64,000 nucleotides of DNA from Melioribacteraceae bacterium (GTDB taxonomy: Bacteria; Bacteroidota; Ignavibacteria; Ignavibacteriales; Melioribacteraceae): assembly GCA_016342755.1 (NCBI GenBank), contig JAEINS010000003.1, forward strand, positions 124,001 to 188,000, read 5' to 3'. Under the pieces are notes generated by a model. It saw only the letters and a list, made by a program, of their open reading frames with translations. It made no database searches and was not told the DNA's origin. The position numbers and the translations under genes are program-made. Below, in pieces: positions 8,331 to 18,494 of this stretch (position 1 is its first letter; the number at the start of each line of letters is the position of its first letter).

Positions 8331-11300
8331 CTACTTTCCATGACACTGTTTATACTTTTTGCCGCTTCCACATGGACATGGATCATTTCTACCAATTTTT
8401 TCTTCAACTTTAACCGGCTGCTGCTTTCCGCGTTTTGAACCTTCATCATCCAAGGGAGCCGTGCCGCGCAATCCCATACCGGTATCACTTTCTTTTATTA
8501 CCTGCATTCTTGCGGGTTGTCTTCTTTTAGTTTGAACTTCTTCTGGTTCATGCGGGAAGAATTTGAAGCAGAATGTTACTACATCATCACGAATTTGATC
8601 TAATAAAGAAACAAATAAATTATAGCCTTCAGCTTTATATTCAATTAATGGATCTTTCTGTCCGTATGCACGAAGCCCGATACCTTCCTTAAGATCGTCC
8701 ATTTCGCGCAAGTGTTCTTTCCATTTCTCATCAATAACACTTAATACAGCGTAACGTTCCAAACGTCCCATTAATTCTGAACCGATCATCTCTTCTTTTC
8801 GCTTGTAAAACTCGTGGGCGCCTTCAATTATTCTATCTGCCAATCCACTCTGACCAAGATCTTCCAACTCTTCAATTTCTATTTTAACATCAACTAATAA
8901 ATGCTGAAGAATCTCTTCGCGTATAGCATCAATATTAGCCTCATCAAAATACTTGTTAACTACATTATCAACGTATTCATCAAGCATTTCTAGTATTTCA
9001 CTTTTTAGTCGTTCACCTTCCAATGCTTGTTTTCTTCTATCATAAATAACTTCGCGCTGCTGGTTCATTACATCATCATACTCCAGCAAACGTTTTCTTA
9101 TTGCAAAGTTATTTTCCTCTACTTTCTTTTGCGCTCTTCCAACAGATTTAGTAATCAATGGATGCTGAATTACTTCACCTTCCTCAATTCCAATTCTACT
9201 CATCACGCTCGAAATTCTATCACTTCCAAAAAGACGCATTAAATCATCTTCAAGTGAGAGGAAAAACTTAGTTGAACCGGGATCACCCTGACGACCGGAA
9301 CGACCGCGCAACTGTCTATCAATACGACGTGATTCATGACGCTCGGTACCAAGTATATACAAACCGCCCTTTTCTTTTACTCCGGCACCAAGTTTAATAT
9401 CTGTACCACGACCAGCCATGTTTGTAGCTATTGTTACCGCACCCGGCTGTCCGGCATGGGCAACAACATCTGCTTCACTCTGATGCTGTTTAGCATTTAA
9501 TACGTTGTGAGGAATACCTTGTCTCTTAAGCATTCTACTAATTGTTTCAGAAACCTCGACACTTGTTGTACCAACTAATATAGGTCTTTTTTCTTCACGA
9601 AGCTCTTTAACTCTTTCTACAACCGCATTATATTTCTCACGTTTAGATCTAAAAACAGAATCATCCATATCATCTCTTGTAATAGGTCTGTTTGTGGGAA
9701 TTACAACAACATCAAGTTTATATATATCTAAGAATTCAGATTCTTCTGTTTCAGCGGTACCGGTCATACCGGCAAGTTTTTTATATAATCTAAAGTAATT
9801 CTGAAGTGTAATTGTAGCTAAAGTCTGAGTATCTCTTTCCACTTTAACCTGCTCTTTAGCTTCTATAGCCTGGTGAAGTCCGTCAGAATATCTTCTTCCG
9901 GGTAAAACACGACCGGTAAATTCATCAACTATTGCTATTTTACCTTCTTCTGTAATTACATATTCGTCATCTTTCTCGAATAAACAATAAGCTTTTAAAA
10001 GCTGATTAAGTGTATGAATTCTATCACTTCTTTCTCCATAAAGATGATATAATTCATCCTTTTTCTTAATCCTTTCTTCTTCGGTTAAGTTTTCATCATT
10101 TTCCATCTTACTTATTTCAGTGCCCAGATCCGGCAATATAAAAAATTCAGCACCTTCTCCCGAACCTTTCGATAAATCGTCTCTGCCTTTTTCTGTAAGA
10201 TCAATTGAATTGGCTTTTTCATCTATAGCAAAATAAAGTTCTTCATCAATTTCAGGCATTCTTTTGCCTTTTTCTCTCAAGAACTCTAATTCTGTTTGCT
10301 GCATTAATTTTTTGCTTTCACCATCAGAAAATATTTTTAGAAGTCTTTTACTTTTAGGTAAACCGCGATGCGCTCTAAATAATAAAACACCGGCTTGTGT
10401 TCTGTCTTTTGGATCGCCCGATTTTAATAAGTTTTCGGCTTCCTGAACAAAACTGGCAACAAGTTTACTCTGCGATCTGTAAAGCCTTTCAACTTTAGGT
10501 TTCATTTCATCAAATTTCTGATCGGTAGATCCAACCGGACCTGAAATGATTAAAGGAGTTCTTGCTTCGTCAATTAAAACTGAGTCAACCTCATCCACAA
10601 TTGTGTAGTTATGCGGACGCTGAACTCTGTTCTCGGTAGAAATTGCCATATTATCGCGGAGATAATCGAAGCCAAATTCATTGTTAGTTCCGTAAGTTAT
10701 ATCCTGAGCGTAAATTTCTTTTCTCTTATCCGGATCCATAGTATTAAGAATACAGCCGACTGTTAACCCGTGAAATTTAAATACTTCGCCCATCCATTGA
10801 CTATCACGCAGTGCCAGATAATCGTTTACAGTTACAACATGAACTCCGCGCCCGGTTAAAGCATTTAAATAAATTGGAAGTGTTGCTACAAGAGTTTTAC
10901 CTTCACCAGTTGCCATTTCGGCAATACGCCCCTGATGAAGTACCATTCCGCCAATTAGCTGTACATCGTAAGGAATCATGTTCCATGAAATTTTATCACT
11001 AGCGGCAGTCCAGCTTTTGCCACAAAGTCTTCTACAAGTATCTTTTACAACTGCAAAGGCTTCCGGCAATAATTTATCTAATATCTCTTCATATTTATCA
11101 TCAAGTTCATTTTCAATTTTTTCAAGCTCATCATAAAACTTATGTCTGTCACCCTCAAAATTATCCGATTTTAACTCAGAATGAATACTTTCAATTTCAC
11201 TTTTTAAATCTTTAGTACCTTCTGCAATTATATTTTTAAATTTTTCGGTTTTTGCTATTAACTCATCGTCACTTAAATTTGCAAGCTTTTCGTATTCATT

Positions 11301-11387
11301 ATTTATCTCCTCAACAACCGGATAAAGATCTTTAAGAGCCTTACTATTCCTATCACCAAAAACTTTCTTTAAAAAATCACCAAGCAT
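8331..11387 (-). CDS. secA: Preprotein translocase ATPase SecA
   Basis: This is the ATPase motor of Sec secretion. It has 1018 residues; E. coli SecA has 901. Walker A is in EMATGEGKTLVATLP near residue 160, the Walker B/DEAD-like box is VDEVDSVLIDEARTPLI, followed by NBD2 (TIATNMAGRGTDIKLG; RQLRGRSGRQGDPG) and the helical scaffold and wing domains (IDEKWKEHLREMDDLKEGIG). The C-terminus ends in a SEC-C zinc site (RNDPCPCGSGKKYKQCHGK). The extra length includes about 90 residues after DEARTPLIISGP (roughly 300-390), as in other Bacteroidota SecA. A good promoter and a GGGAG Shine-Dalgarno lie upstream. Confidence 0.98.
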   Translation of the reverse strand: MLGDFLKKVFGDRNSKALKDLYPVVEEINNEYEKLANLSDDELIAKTEKFKNIIAEGTKDLKSEIESIHSELKSDNFEGDRHKFYDELEKIENELDDKYEEILDKLLPEAFAVVKDTCRRLCGKSWTAASDKISWNMIPYDVQLIGGMVLHQGRIAEMATGEGKTLVATLPIYLNALTGRGVHVVTVNDYLALRDSQWMGEVFKFHGLTVGCILNTMDPDKRKEIYAQDITYGTNNEFGFDYLRDNMAISTENRVQRPHNYTIVDEVDSVLIDEARTPLIISGPVGSTDQKFDEMKPKVERLYRSQSKLVASFVQEAENLLKSGDPKDRTQAGVLLFRAHRGLPKSKRLLKIFSDGESKKLMQQTELEFLREKGKRMPEIDEELYFAIDEKANSIDLTEKGRDDLSKGSGEGAEFFILPDLGTEISKMENDENLTEEERIKKKDELYHLYGERSDRIHTLNQLLKAYCLFEKDDEYVITEEGKIAIVDEFTGRVLPGRRYSDGLHQAIEAKEQVKVERDTQTLATITLQNYFRLYKKLAGMTGTAETEESEFLDIYKLDVVVIPTNRPITRDDMDDSVFRSKREKYNAVVERVKELREEKRPILVGTTSVEVSETISRMLKRQGIPHNVLNAKQHQSEADVVAHAGQPGAVTIATNMAGRGTDIKLGAGVKEKGGLYILGTERHESRRIDRQLRGRSGRQGDPGSTKFFLSLEDDLMRLFGSDRISSVMSRIGIEEGEVIQHPLITKSVGRAQKKVEENNFAIRKRLLEYDDVMNQQREVIYDRRKQALEGERLKSEILEMLDEYVDNVVNKYFDEANIDAIREEILQHLLVDVKIEIEELEDLGQSGLADRIIEGAHEFYKRKEEMIGSELMGRLERYAVLSVIDEKWKEHLREMDDLKEGIGLRAYGQKDPLIEYKAEGYNLFVSLLDQIRDDVVTFCFKFFPHEPEEVQTKRRQPARMQVIKESDTGMGLRGTAPLDDEGSKRGKQQPVKVEEKIGRNDPCPCGSGKKYKQCHGK

Positions 11388-11413
11388 TAAATTCTCCCAT
11401 TAATTCAGAATTG

Positions 11414-11444
11414 TAAAGTTAAATAAAGCCATTCTGAAATGCAA
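11414..11444 (-). promoter_or_regulatory. Bacteroidota-type promoter for secA-glnB
   Basis: On the minus strand TTG (11444-11442), a 20-base spacer and TAACTTTA (11421-11414) fit the Bacteroidota sigma-70 consensus. The expected leader to the secA ATG at 11387 is about 20 bases and contains GGGAGAA. Confidence 0.6.
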
Positions 11445-11576
11445 TTTAAGGATGCCTATACTAAATATTTGACCTAAATTGATTTCATTTATCTGATTTT
11501 ATCTACTTATAAATTCATTTAATTTTTGAATCAACTTTTAACATTGATTATATTAGTTTTTAATTCCTAAAAAATA

Positions 11577-14384
11577 TTGATTCTAATTTTGAAGCGAATA
11601 AAATATAAATTTCCTAAAGATATAATTAATGAGCTTGTTCAAATTTCAGAAGGTTTTTTATCACCGGAAAAATTTGAAGAACTGCTGCAAAGTTTTGAAT
11701 CGGAAATTTCTAATCATTACTTTACTACATCGTCAGAAGCAAATTTACTCCGCATTATAAAATCAATATTCGATAAAGTTTCATTTTTTTACGATTGTTT
11801 AAAATATCCCCATCATGTTGAAATTACTGTTGCCATTGCTGCCCATAGTAATTATCTGACAGATATTGTTGTTAGAAATCCGGAATATCTTCATCTGACA
11901 TTTAATCCTGAGTTTCTTGAAAGAAAGCTTTCAGTTGAAATTTTAGAAAAAGAGCTGAATGAGTTTATAAGCCGGTATAAAACGTTTAATTCTAAAACAA
12001 ATCTGATTAGACTTTTCAAAAGGCGATATTTACTGCTTGTGGGAATAAATGATATTATTGGCAATTATAAATTAAAAACAACAACAGAATATATTTCACA
12101 TATAGCTGTTGCTGTTAACAGAACACTTTTTGATTTATGCCATAAAGAAATTGAGCGCAAATATTTTCTTAACTTTAAAAAACAGCGTTACTGCTTAATA
12201 TCGCTTGGTAAACTTGGCGGACACGAATTAAACTACAGTTCTGATGCCGACTTTATAGTTATCTATGATAAAAACTCGAAAGTCGGGAAAGAAACAAAAA
12301 GAGAATATTTTGAAATATTATCGGGAACCATCGAGCTTTTTACGCAAGTATCGACTGATATGACTGAAAAAGGGTTTATTTATCGTGTCGATTTCAGACT
12401 TCGTCCTGATGGGAAAAACTCTCCTTTATGCCGGACAATAAATGATACGATAAGATATTATGAAACACGGGGCGAAGATTGGGAAAAGCAGATGCTTCTT
12501 AAAGCAAACTATGTTTGCGGAAGTAAAAACCTTTACAATCAGTTTGCAGATTTTCTAACATTATATATTTATAAAACTTCGTTTTCTGTTTCGCCTCTTC
12601 AGCAAGTTGCCAGAATGAAACTTAATATAGAAAAGCAAATTGGTGATTCTCATGATATTAAAAGAGTAGAAGGCGGAATTAGAGATATTGAATTTTCAAT
12701 TCAGGCATTACAGCTTATAAACGGCAGTAAATTTAATGAATTAAGAAACGGAAATACTCAGGAAGTTGTTCGTTTATTAAACGAGTTAAATTTTCTTTCG
12801 GATAATGAAAGTAAAACTTACGATGAAGCTTACGTTTTTTACAGACGTATTGAACACTATATTCAGTTAATGAACGACAGACAAACACACGAAATACCTA
12901 AGAATGGCGAACTTCTGGAGAAACTATCATCTTATTTTAATTTCCCCACATCCAAACACTTTCTAAACAAAGTTTCTAAATCTAGAAAAGAAGTTCGAAA
13001 TGTCTATAACTCAATAATTAATATTGGCGAAAAACAAAAAACTTCTGAAAATAGATTAATTGATGAAAATTTATATGAAGATAAAATTAAAGCTAAAAAA
13101 AATTACAAGTTTCTTCAAAGCGGAATGGGTTTACTTGGTCAGAAACAATTTGATAACAGAACAATTGCACTCTTTAATAAAATATCAACAACACTTTACA
13201 AATATTTGTGCAATTCAATTTCGCCTGATAAAGTATTAGACAATTTTTCAAGAATTATAAAAACTATCCACTTCCCTTCCATCTGGTATTCCGAATTTCA
13301 AAATGAAAAATTCTTTTTGAGATTTCTTGAAATTTGTGAATACTCACAGAGAGCTGTTGATATGCTTGTTCTTGATAAAGCACTGGGTGAGTTTTTTATC
13401 TCGCGTAAAACATTCACAAAAAATCTGCGGGAAATATTTGATGAACTTTCTCCTAAAGAGTTAATCTTCATTTTGTCAATCCAGTTCTCATTAAAATTGG
13501 TTAATCACGCAGAACTATCTTCTATACTTGCTGATTATATTAAATACATTTTAAAGGACTGTTTCATACATCTCGAAAAAGAATATCGGTTTTTCATTAT
13601 TGGTCAGGGAAGTTTTGGTTCAAAAGAAATTAGCTTTACATCCGATCTTGATATAATAATAGTATCCGATTATGACGGAGATTTTTCGAAGCTAATATCG
13701 GACTTTGAGGATACAGTACAAAAGGCAAAAGAAAAAATTGCTCCTTTTGAATTAGATTTAAGATTGAGGCCGGAAGGTAATAACGGTCCGTTAGTTTGGG
13801 ATATAAAAAAGTATGAAGAGTATTTTGAGAAAAGAGCAAGAGTCTGGGAACTGCAATCTTTAACAAAATCAGATTTAATCTGCGGAAACGAAAAGCTATT
13901 TGAGCGTTTCAAAAAATCGTTTTACAAAACGGTTAAAACTATTGATCAGAATGAACTTATAAAAACAGTTCATGAAATGCGTAATGCTCTTTGCGGGAAA
14001 AAAGGAGCGTTCATAAAAACTGTTGATGTTAAAAAAGATAAGGGAAGCATTGTTGATATAGATTTTATAGAACAATTTCTGCTGCTTCAAAATAAAGATA
14101 CGCTAAAAAAACCTCATGGAATAAATTCAATTGGAGTATTAAAACTTTTAAAAAACCAATTGAAAGAATCAGATGAATTGATTGAAAACTTCAATCTTCT
14201 AAAAACCACTGAACATGCTATAAAAAACATATTCAACGTAAATAACGCAACTATACCTAACGATAAAACAAAAGAAAATCTTTTATCTAATTTCCTTGAA
14301 TTTAAGGATGCAGATCAGTTCATGAAAAAAATATTTAAAGTATTAAATAAGAATAGAATTTTATTTGACAAAATTTGTAAATAA
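11577..14384 (+). CDS. glnE: Bifunctional glutamine synthetase adenylyltransferase/deadenylase GlnE
   Basis: GlnE adds or removes AMP on glutamine synthetase under P-II control. The 935 residues are close to the E. coli length (946). Two nucleotidyltransferase-fold halves are visible: LGKLGGHELNYSSDADFIV at about residues 208-226 with VDFRLRPDGKNSPLCR after it, and GQGSFGSKEISFTSDLDIII at about 676-695 with LDLRLRPEGNNGPLVWD. The helical partner segment GGIRDIEFSIQALQL follows the first half. The start is TTG at 11577, the first possible start after an in-frame stop at 11568; no in-frame ATG exists nearby, so the exact N-terminus is uncertain. It precedes purU by 12 bases. Confidence 0.92.
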   Translation: MILILKRIKYKFPKDIINELVQISEGFLSPEKFEELLQSFESEISNHYFTTSSEANLLRIIKSIFDKVSFFYDCLKYPHHVEITVAIAAHSNYLTDIVVRNPEYLHLTFNPEFLERKLSVEILEKELNEFISRYKTFNSKTNLIRLFKRRYLLLVGINDIIGNYKLKTTTEYISHIAVAVNRTLFDLCHKEIERKYFLNFKKQRYCLISLGKLGGHELNYSSDADFIVIYDKNSKVGKETKREYFEILSGTIELFTQVSTDMTEKGFIYRVDFRLRPDGKNSPLCRTINDTIRYYETRGEDWEKQMLLKANYVCGSKNLYNQFADFLTLYIYKTSFSVSPLQQVARMKLNIEKQIGDSHDIKRVEGGIRDIEFSIQALQLINGSKFNELRNGNTQEVVRLLNELNFLSDNESKTYDEAYVFYRRIEHYIQLMNDRQTHEIPKNGELLEKLSSYFNFPTSKHFLNKVSKSRKEVRNVYNSIINIGEKQKTSENRLIDENLYEDKIKAKKNYKFLQSGMGLLGQKQFDNRTIALFNKISTTLYKYLCNSISPDKVLDNFSRIIKTIHFPSIWYSEFQNEKFFLRFLEICEYSQRAVDMLVLDKALGEFFISRKTFTKNLREIFDELSPKELIFILSIQFSLKLVNHAELSSILADYIKYILKDCFIHLEKEYRFFIIGQGSFGSKEISFTSDLDIIIVSDYDGDFSKLISDFEDTVQKAKEKIAPFELDLRLRPEGNNGPLVWDIKKYEEYFEKRARVWELQSLTKSDLICGNEKLFERFKKSFYKTVKTIDQNELIKTVHEMRNALCGKKGAFIKTVDVKKDKGSIVDIDFIEQFLLLQNKDTLKKPHGINSIGVLKLLKNQLKESDELIENFNLLKTTEHAIKNIFNVNNATIPNDKTKENLLSNFLEFKDADQFMKKIFKVLNKNRILFDKICK

Positions 14385-14396
14385 TTGGGGGGATAA

Positions 14397-15260
14397 ATGG
14401 ATAACAATGTAACAGCAATTTTATTGATTCACTGTCCGGATAAAAAAGGGATAATTGCCGAAGTTACTAATTACATTAATAACAACAATGGAAATATTGT
14501 TTACCTTGATCAGTATGTTGATCAAAATAACAATCAGTTTTTTATGAGAATTGAATGGGAGTTAGAAAACTTCAATATTGTTAGGGAAGAAATTGCCGCT
14601 AATATAAAAAACAGTATTGCCCAAAGGTTTAATATGCATTGGGAATTATATTTCTCCGATATAAAACCGCGAATGGCTATTTTTGTTTCAAAACTTTCCC
14701 ACTGTCTTTTTGATATACTTTCCAGGCATAATACCGGCGAATGGAATATTGAGATTCCGCTTATCATTAGTAACCATGATGAAATGCGTTCTGTATCTGA
14801 AAAATTTGGTATCCCCTATTATCACATCCCAATTACAAAAGAATCAAAAACTGAAGCTGAGAAAAAGGAATTAGAATTATTAAAAGAGCACAACATTGAT
14901 TTTATAGTGCTCGCGAGATATATGCAAATCATTTCTGAAGACCTGATAAATAATTACACAAATAAAATCATCAATATTCATCATTCTTTTCTACCGGCAT
15001 TCCCGGGAGCAAAGCCGTATCACTCGGCCTATGAGCGTGGTGTAAAAATTATTGGCGCAACAAGTCATTATGTAACATCCGATCTTGATGCCGGACCAAT
15101 TATAGAGCAGGATGTTGTAAGAGTTACTCATCATGATGCCGTAAAAGATCTTATTAGGAAAGGCCGTGATATTGAAAAGATGGTTTTAGCACGCGCTATT
15201 AGACAGCATTTTAGACGGAAGGTATTGTCATTCAATAATAGAACAGTTGTATTTGCATAA
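14397..15260 (+). CDS. purU: Formyltetrahydrofolate deformylase
   Basis: PurU hydrolyses 10-formyl-THF to THF and formate, balancing one-carbon pools and supplying formate for purine synthesis. The 287 residues comprise an N-terminal ACT domain (TAILLIHCPDKKGIIAEVTN) and a C-terminal formyltransferase domain. The catalytic Asn-His-Asp set is visible as INIHHSFLPAFPGAKPYHSA and SHYVTSDLDAGPIIEQD. A strong ribosome-binding site, GGGGGGATAA, precedes the ATG. It is expressed with glnE upstream and the symporter downstream (23 bases). Confidence 0.95.
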   Translation: MDNNVTAILLIHCPDKKGIIAEVTNYINNNNGNIVYLDQYVDQNNNQFFMRIEWELENFNIVREEIAANIKNSIAQRFNMHWELYFSDIKPRMAIFVSKLSHCLFDILSRHNTGEWNIEIPLIISNHDEMRSVSEKFGIPYYHIPITKESKTEAEKKELELLKEHNIDFIVLARYMQIISEDLINNYTNKIINIHHSFLPAFPGAKPYHSAYERGVKIIGATSHYVTSDLDAGPIIEQDVVRVTHHDAVKDLIRKGRDIEKMVLARAIRQHFRRKVLSFNNRTVVFA

Positions 15261-15283
15261 TATTAATAACTCTGGATCATTTT

Positions 15284-16603
15284 ATGAAAAAATTATTTAG
15301 GCTTTATTTTTCCACATCACTTTTATTAAGAATATTTCTGGCATTTATTATTGGTTCAATACTTGGCGGTGTACTTTGGTATTACTCCGGGCAAGGAAAT
15401 GAGGGTTTTGTAACTGATTTAATTTCTTACATTTCGCCATTTGGATTAGTATTTGTAAATATGTTAAAAATGATTGTTATACCTGTGATTTTCTTTTCAC
15501 TTATAACGGGTGCTGCCAGTCTTCCTATAAAACGTTTTGGAAGAATTGGTGTAAAGGTGATTGCATGGTATTTTTTATGTTCATTTTTAGCAGCTATTGT
15601 AGGAACTCTTTTAGCAGTAATAATAAATCCCGGCAGTGGAAGTGATCTGCAAGGATGGGAAAAGATAGCAGAAACTGTATCATCCCAGGCGCAGGAACTT
15701 GGCGGAAAAACTACAGGAGGCGGCTTCACAAATATGATTATGCAGATGTTTCAGAATCCATTTGAAGCCTTATCATCCGGGAATTTCCTTGCTATAATTA
15801 TTTTTTCTGTAATGTTCGGATTAGCCATAAGAGTATTAATTGAGACTAACAAAAGTGAAAAACATGTTAAGGATCTAGAAAATCTATTAAGCATTTTCAC
15901 ATCAATTAGAGACGCAATATTCAAACTTGTTGATTGGATATTAGAATATTCTCCAATAGGAGTTTTTGTACTTTCAATTGTAAACTTTGGTCTATACGGA
16001 CCAAATATAGTTGGCCCGTATATAAGCGTTGCAGTCGGGATTATAATTGGAATACTTGGAATGGTGTTTATTGTTTATCCGTTATTATTAGTTATTACAA
16101 CTAAAAAAAATCCTTATAAAATTATTAAGAGTATGCAGGAAGCTATTATTACTGCCTTTATTACAAGAAGCAGTGCCGCAACTTTACCCGTATCAATTAA
16201 AACAATTGAGAGTGAATTAAAAGTTAAAAATGAACTTGCCAGTTTTTCACTTCCGCTTGGCGCAACAATAAACATGGACGGTGTTTGTGTTCATCTGCCA
16301 ATGTTTGCTATGCTTGCCGCTAATATGTTCTTTATTGATCTTTCCATATCATCGCTAATTATACTGGTGATTACTACTGTACTGGCTTCAATTGGTGCCG
16401 GAGGCGTTCCTGGCGGAAGCTTAATGCTTCTGTTTATTATTCTCGAATCGATGGGATTATCCGGTTCTCAAGTTTCAATTATTATTGCGCTGGCTCTTGG
16501 AATAAATCCTATTCTTGATATGTTTGAAACGGCAAATAATGTTACGGGTGATATGGTTTGTACTTATGCTGTTGCCGATATAGAGGGATTAATAGAAGAT
16601 TAA
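15284..16603 (+). CDS. Dicarboxylate/amino acid:cation symporter (DAACS family)
   Basis: This 439-residue membrane protein belongs to the GltP/DctA (SLC1) family, which imports glutamate, aspartate or C4-dicarboxylates with Na+ or H+. Visible family marks are MIVIPVIFFSLITGAASLP in TM2-3, the serine-rich hairpin-1 loop (ITRSSAATLPVSIK), the TM7 motif LGATINMDG, and IGAGGVPGGSLMLL with NPILDMFETANNVTGD in hairpin 2/TM8. Substrate cannot be fixed. Following glnE-purU, glutamate uptake would suit the nitrogen context, but this is inference. A terminator follows immediately. Confidence 0.92.
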   Translation: MKKLFRLYFSTSLLLRIFLAFIIGSILGGVLWYYSGQGNEGFVTDLISYISPFGLVFVNMLKMIVIPVIFFSLITGAASLPIKRFGRIGVKVIAWYFLCSFLAAIVGTLLAVIINPGSGSDLQGWEKIAETVSSQAQELGGKTTGGGFTNMIMQMFQNPFEALSSGNFLAIIIFSVMFGLAIRVLIETNKSEKHVKDLENLLSIFTSIRDAIFKLVDWILEYSPIGVFVLSIVNFGLYGPNIVGPYISVAVGIIIGILGMVFIVYPLLLVITTKKNPYKIIKSMQEAIITAFITRSSAATLPVSIKTIESELKVKNELASFSLPLGATINMDGVCVHLPMFAMLAANMFFIDLSISSLIILVITTVLASIGAGGVPGGSLMLLFIILESMGLSGSQVSIIIALALGINPILDMFETANNVTGDMVCTYAVADIEGLIED

Positions 16604-16619
16604 AAAATGTTTTTTCAAT

Positions 16620-16650
16620 AAGCCCCGCATTAAGTCATGCGGGGTTTATC
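16620..16650 (+). terminator. Rho-independent terminator after the symporter gene
   Basis: CCCCGCAT (16623-16630) pairs with ATGCGGGG (16637-16644) across a 6-base loop, flanked by A-rich sequence and a short T run. It lies between convergent genes and may serve both. Confidence 0.8.
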
Positions 16651-16678
16651 AATTTTATTTTAAATTTTTCACATTAAA

Positions 16679-17776
16679 CTATTCTAAAGCTTCTTTGAAT
16701 CTTTCTTTTTGTTCGGCTGTTAATTCATATTCAGGAATCCACGATCTTAGAAGTACATCAACTTGCTGAATAATATTGCGTTTGTAAAATTTTGGGAAAT
16801 AGATCGATCCATCAATCATATATAATCTTTTAGTTTTAACATCATAAAAAGTATAAGATAAAAATGGTCCGCCCATAGCCTGATCATTCATTCTCCAAAG
16901 ACCAGTTGTCATAAGACAATATCTTCCTTTGTAATCAACTTCCTTTACAGAGAGATAATTATCGTCATGAATAACATAAGTACTGTCTTCTGTTCCAGTA
17001 TAGAATTTTTTAGTAATTCTATTTCTTATTGCAAGAACAGAATCCTTATTCATTAAATCGGGAGACGCATTCTCAATCCAGTGAACAAATATCCATCTTT
17101 CCCTGTCACTGTTAGTGCCTCTTCTAATCCAAAGAAAATTATCTTCATCATTATTCATCGCAAGTTTAAAATCAGAATCTATATAAAAGATAAATCCATG
17201 CTTCTCAAGTATACCGGCTTCTATTCCAACTTGTTCATATTTGGGATGATAAAGCATTTCCATTAAACGTTTATCCGACGCATTCTGAAAATGATATAAT
17301 AAGTTTTCATGTTCAGCTAATATTTTTTGTTTTAACTCATCCATTGTTGGTGAAGTTAAAATCATTACTAATTGATTTTTTGACCAAAGATCGTATTTGT
17401 TAAAAACAAATGCCGAATCATTTATCACTTTGTTTTTAACAGTTGAATCGAGTAAACTATTTATATATTTGGATGTAAACGATCCGGAGTTTAACGGGGC
17501 AATTATAATAACATTTTTAGTACGGCCAATATTTTTAAGATGATTATGACCATATTGTTTTAGATGAAATAAGTTCTCAGGCTGTGGTGTATATATAACT
17601 TTACTGAATACTTGCTGTAAAATTGGTTCCAGCTCATAATATTCAGCCGAATCAGCAATGACTGTTATTTGGTCTTCCGGTCCCTTTGCTTTTGGCAATG
17701 TCTGAGAACATGAACTAATAACCATTGTTATGCCTAAAAATAGGAGTGCAATTATTCCAGTGTATGTTTTTTTCAT
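16679..17776 (-). CDS. DUF4837 family lipoprotein
   Basis: This 365-residue protein has a lipoprotein signal (GIIALLFLGITMVISSCSQ, cleavage before the Cys). The body has the DUF4837 pattern: PKAKGPEDQITVIADSAEYY, KNVIIIAPL, LVMILTSPTMDELKQKI, FLWIRRGTNSDRERWIFVHW and YCLMTTGLWRMNDQAMGGPF. The family is widespread in Bacteroidota and has no known function. The gene has no close co-directional neighbour downstream, and its 3' end faces the symporter terminator. Upstream, 67 bases separate it from the kinase-like gene, so it may belong to the ftsH operon. Confidence 0.85.
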   Translation of the reverse strand: MKKTYTGIIALLFLGITMVISSCSQTLPKAKGPEDQITVIADSAEYYELEPILQQVFSKVIYTPQPENLFHLKQYGHNHLKNIGRTKNVIIIAPLNSGSFTSKYINSLLDSTVKNKVINDSAFVFNKYDLWSKNQLVMILTSPTMDELKQKILAEHENLLYHFQNASDKRLMEMLYHPKYEQVGIEAGILEKHGFIFYIDSDFKLAMNNDEDNFLWIRRGTNSDRERWIFVHWIENASPDLMNKDSVLAIRNRITKKFYTGTEDSTYVIHDDNYLSVKEVDYKGRYCLMTTGLWRMNDQAMGGPFLSYTFYDVKTKRLYMIDGSIYFPKFYKRNIIQQVDVLLRSWIPEYELTAEQKERFKEALE

Positions 17777-17843
17777 TTTATAAATCCGTTGATTTTTGAA
17801 TTCCGCTTATACAATTCATATTTAATTAAGTTTCTTTTGTTTT

Positions 17844-18494
17844 TTACAAAGAAATGAAATACCCGGGCAAAAATATTGAATACATAATCCACATTGCTCC
17901 GCCAATAGAAAACGGGATCAGCAGATTATCATCAGCCCATCCATAAGAAATATTTTCTGCAATTGCTCCTATTGCAACTGCAATAAACCCTATTATATAT
18001 TCTAAAAACAGACCATCATATTTGGGAGTAAGTAAAACTACTATACATGCCGATACAAAAAAAGCTGAAGTTCCCTCTAGACTTTTAAATAGGAATTTAT
18101 GCTTTCCAAATCTGCGCCCAATTAGTGCTGCCGTTAAATCGCTAACTATAAGTACGGCAAATCCGGTAATTACAAATAATTTGGGAAATATTAGAACAAC
18201 AACAACTGCTGATATAAAAACCCAGCTTGCCCCGCTAAGATTAAAATTGCCTTTTTGCTTTTCATGATCTCTCATCATAAAACCAAAAAATTTATCGAGC
18301 AGGTTAAAAATGAAAGGACTGAATCTGCGGCCAACATCTAAGATTAAACTGAAGATAGCCAAGGGAACCAATACATACAGCATCAGTTCCCTTGAAACAA
18401 AATTATATGAGATAGGAATAGACAATGAACAAAGGTGAATACTTTTCCTAAGTAATTCGCTTTTATAATCGATGGAATTATTCTGTAATGTCAT
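17844..18494 (-). CDS. SEC59/DGK1/VTE5-family CTP-dependent lipid kinase-like protein
   Basis: This membrane protein of about 216 residues has 6-7 hydrophobic segments. The family signature is at [20 protein letters not shown] near residues 135-155, preceded by [13 protein letters not shown], and it ends with [19 protein letters not shown]. It matches the dolichol/phytol/diacylglycerol kinase group (related to phosphatidate cytidylyltransferases), which phosphorylates lipid alcohols using CTP. I chose ATG 18494, which overlaps the ftsH stop, over an upstream start at 18533. The substrate in bacteria of this group is unknown; a role in lipid recycling is inference. Confidence 0.8.
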   Translation of the reverse strand: MTLQNNSIDYKSELLRKSIHLCSLSIPISYNFVSRELMLYVLVPLAIFSLILDVGRRFSPFIFNLLDKFFGFMMRDHEKQKGNFNLSGASWVFISAVVVVLIFPKLFVITGFAVLIVSDLTAALIGRRFGKHKFLFKSLEGTSAFFVSACIVVLLTPKYDGLFLEYIIGFIAVAIGAIAENISYGWADDNLLIPFSIGGAMWIMYSIFLPGYFISL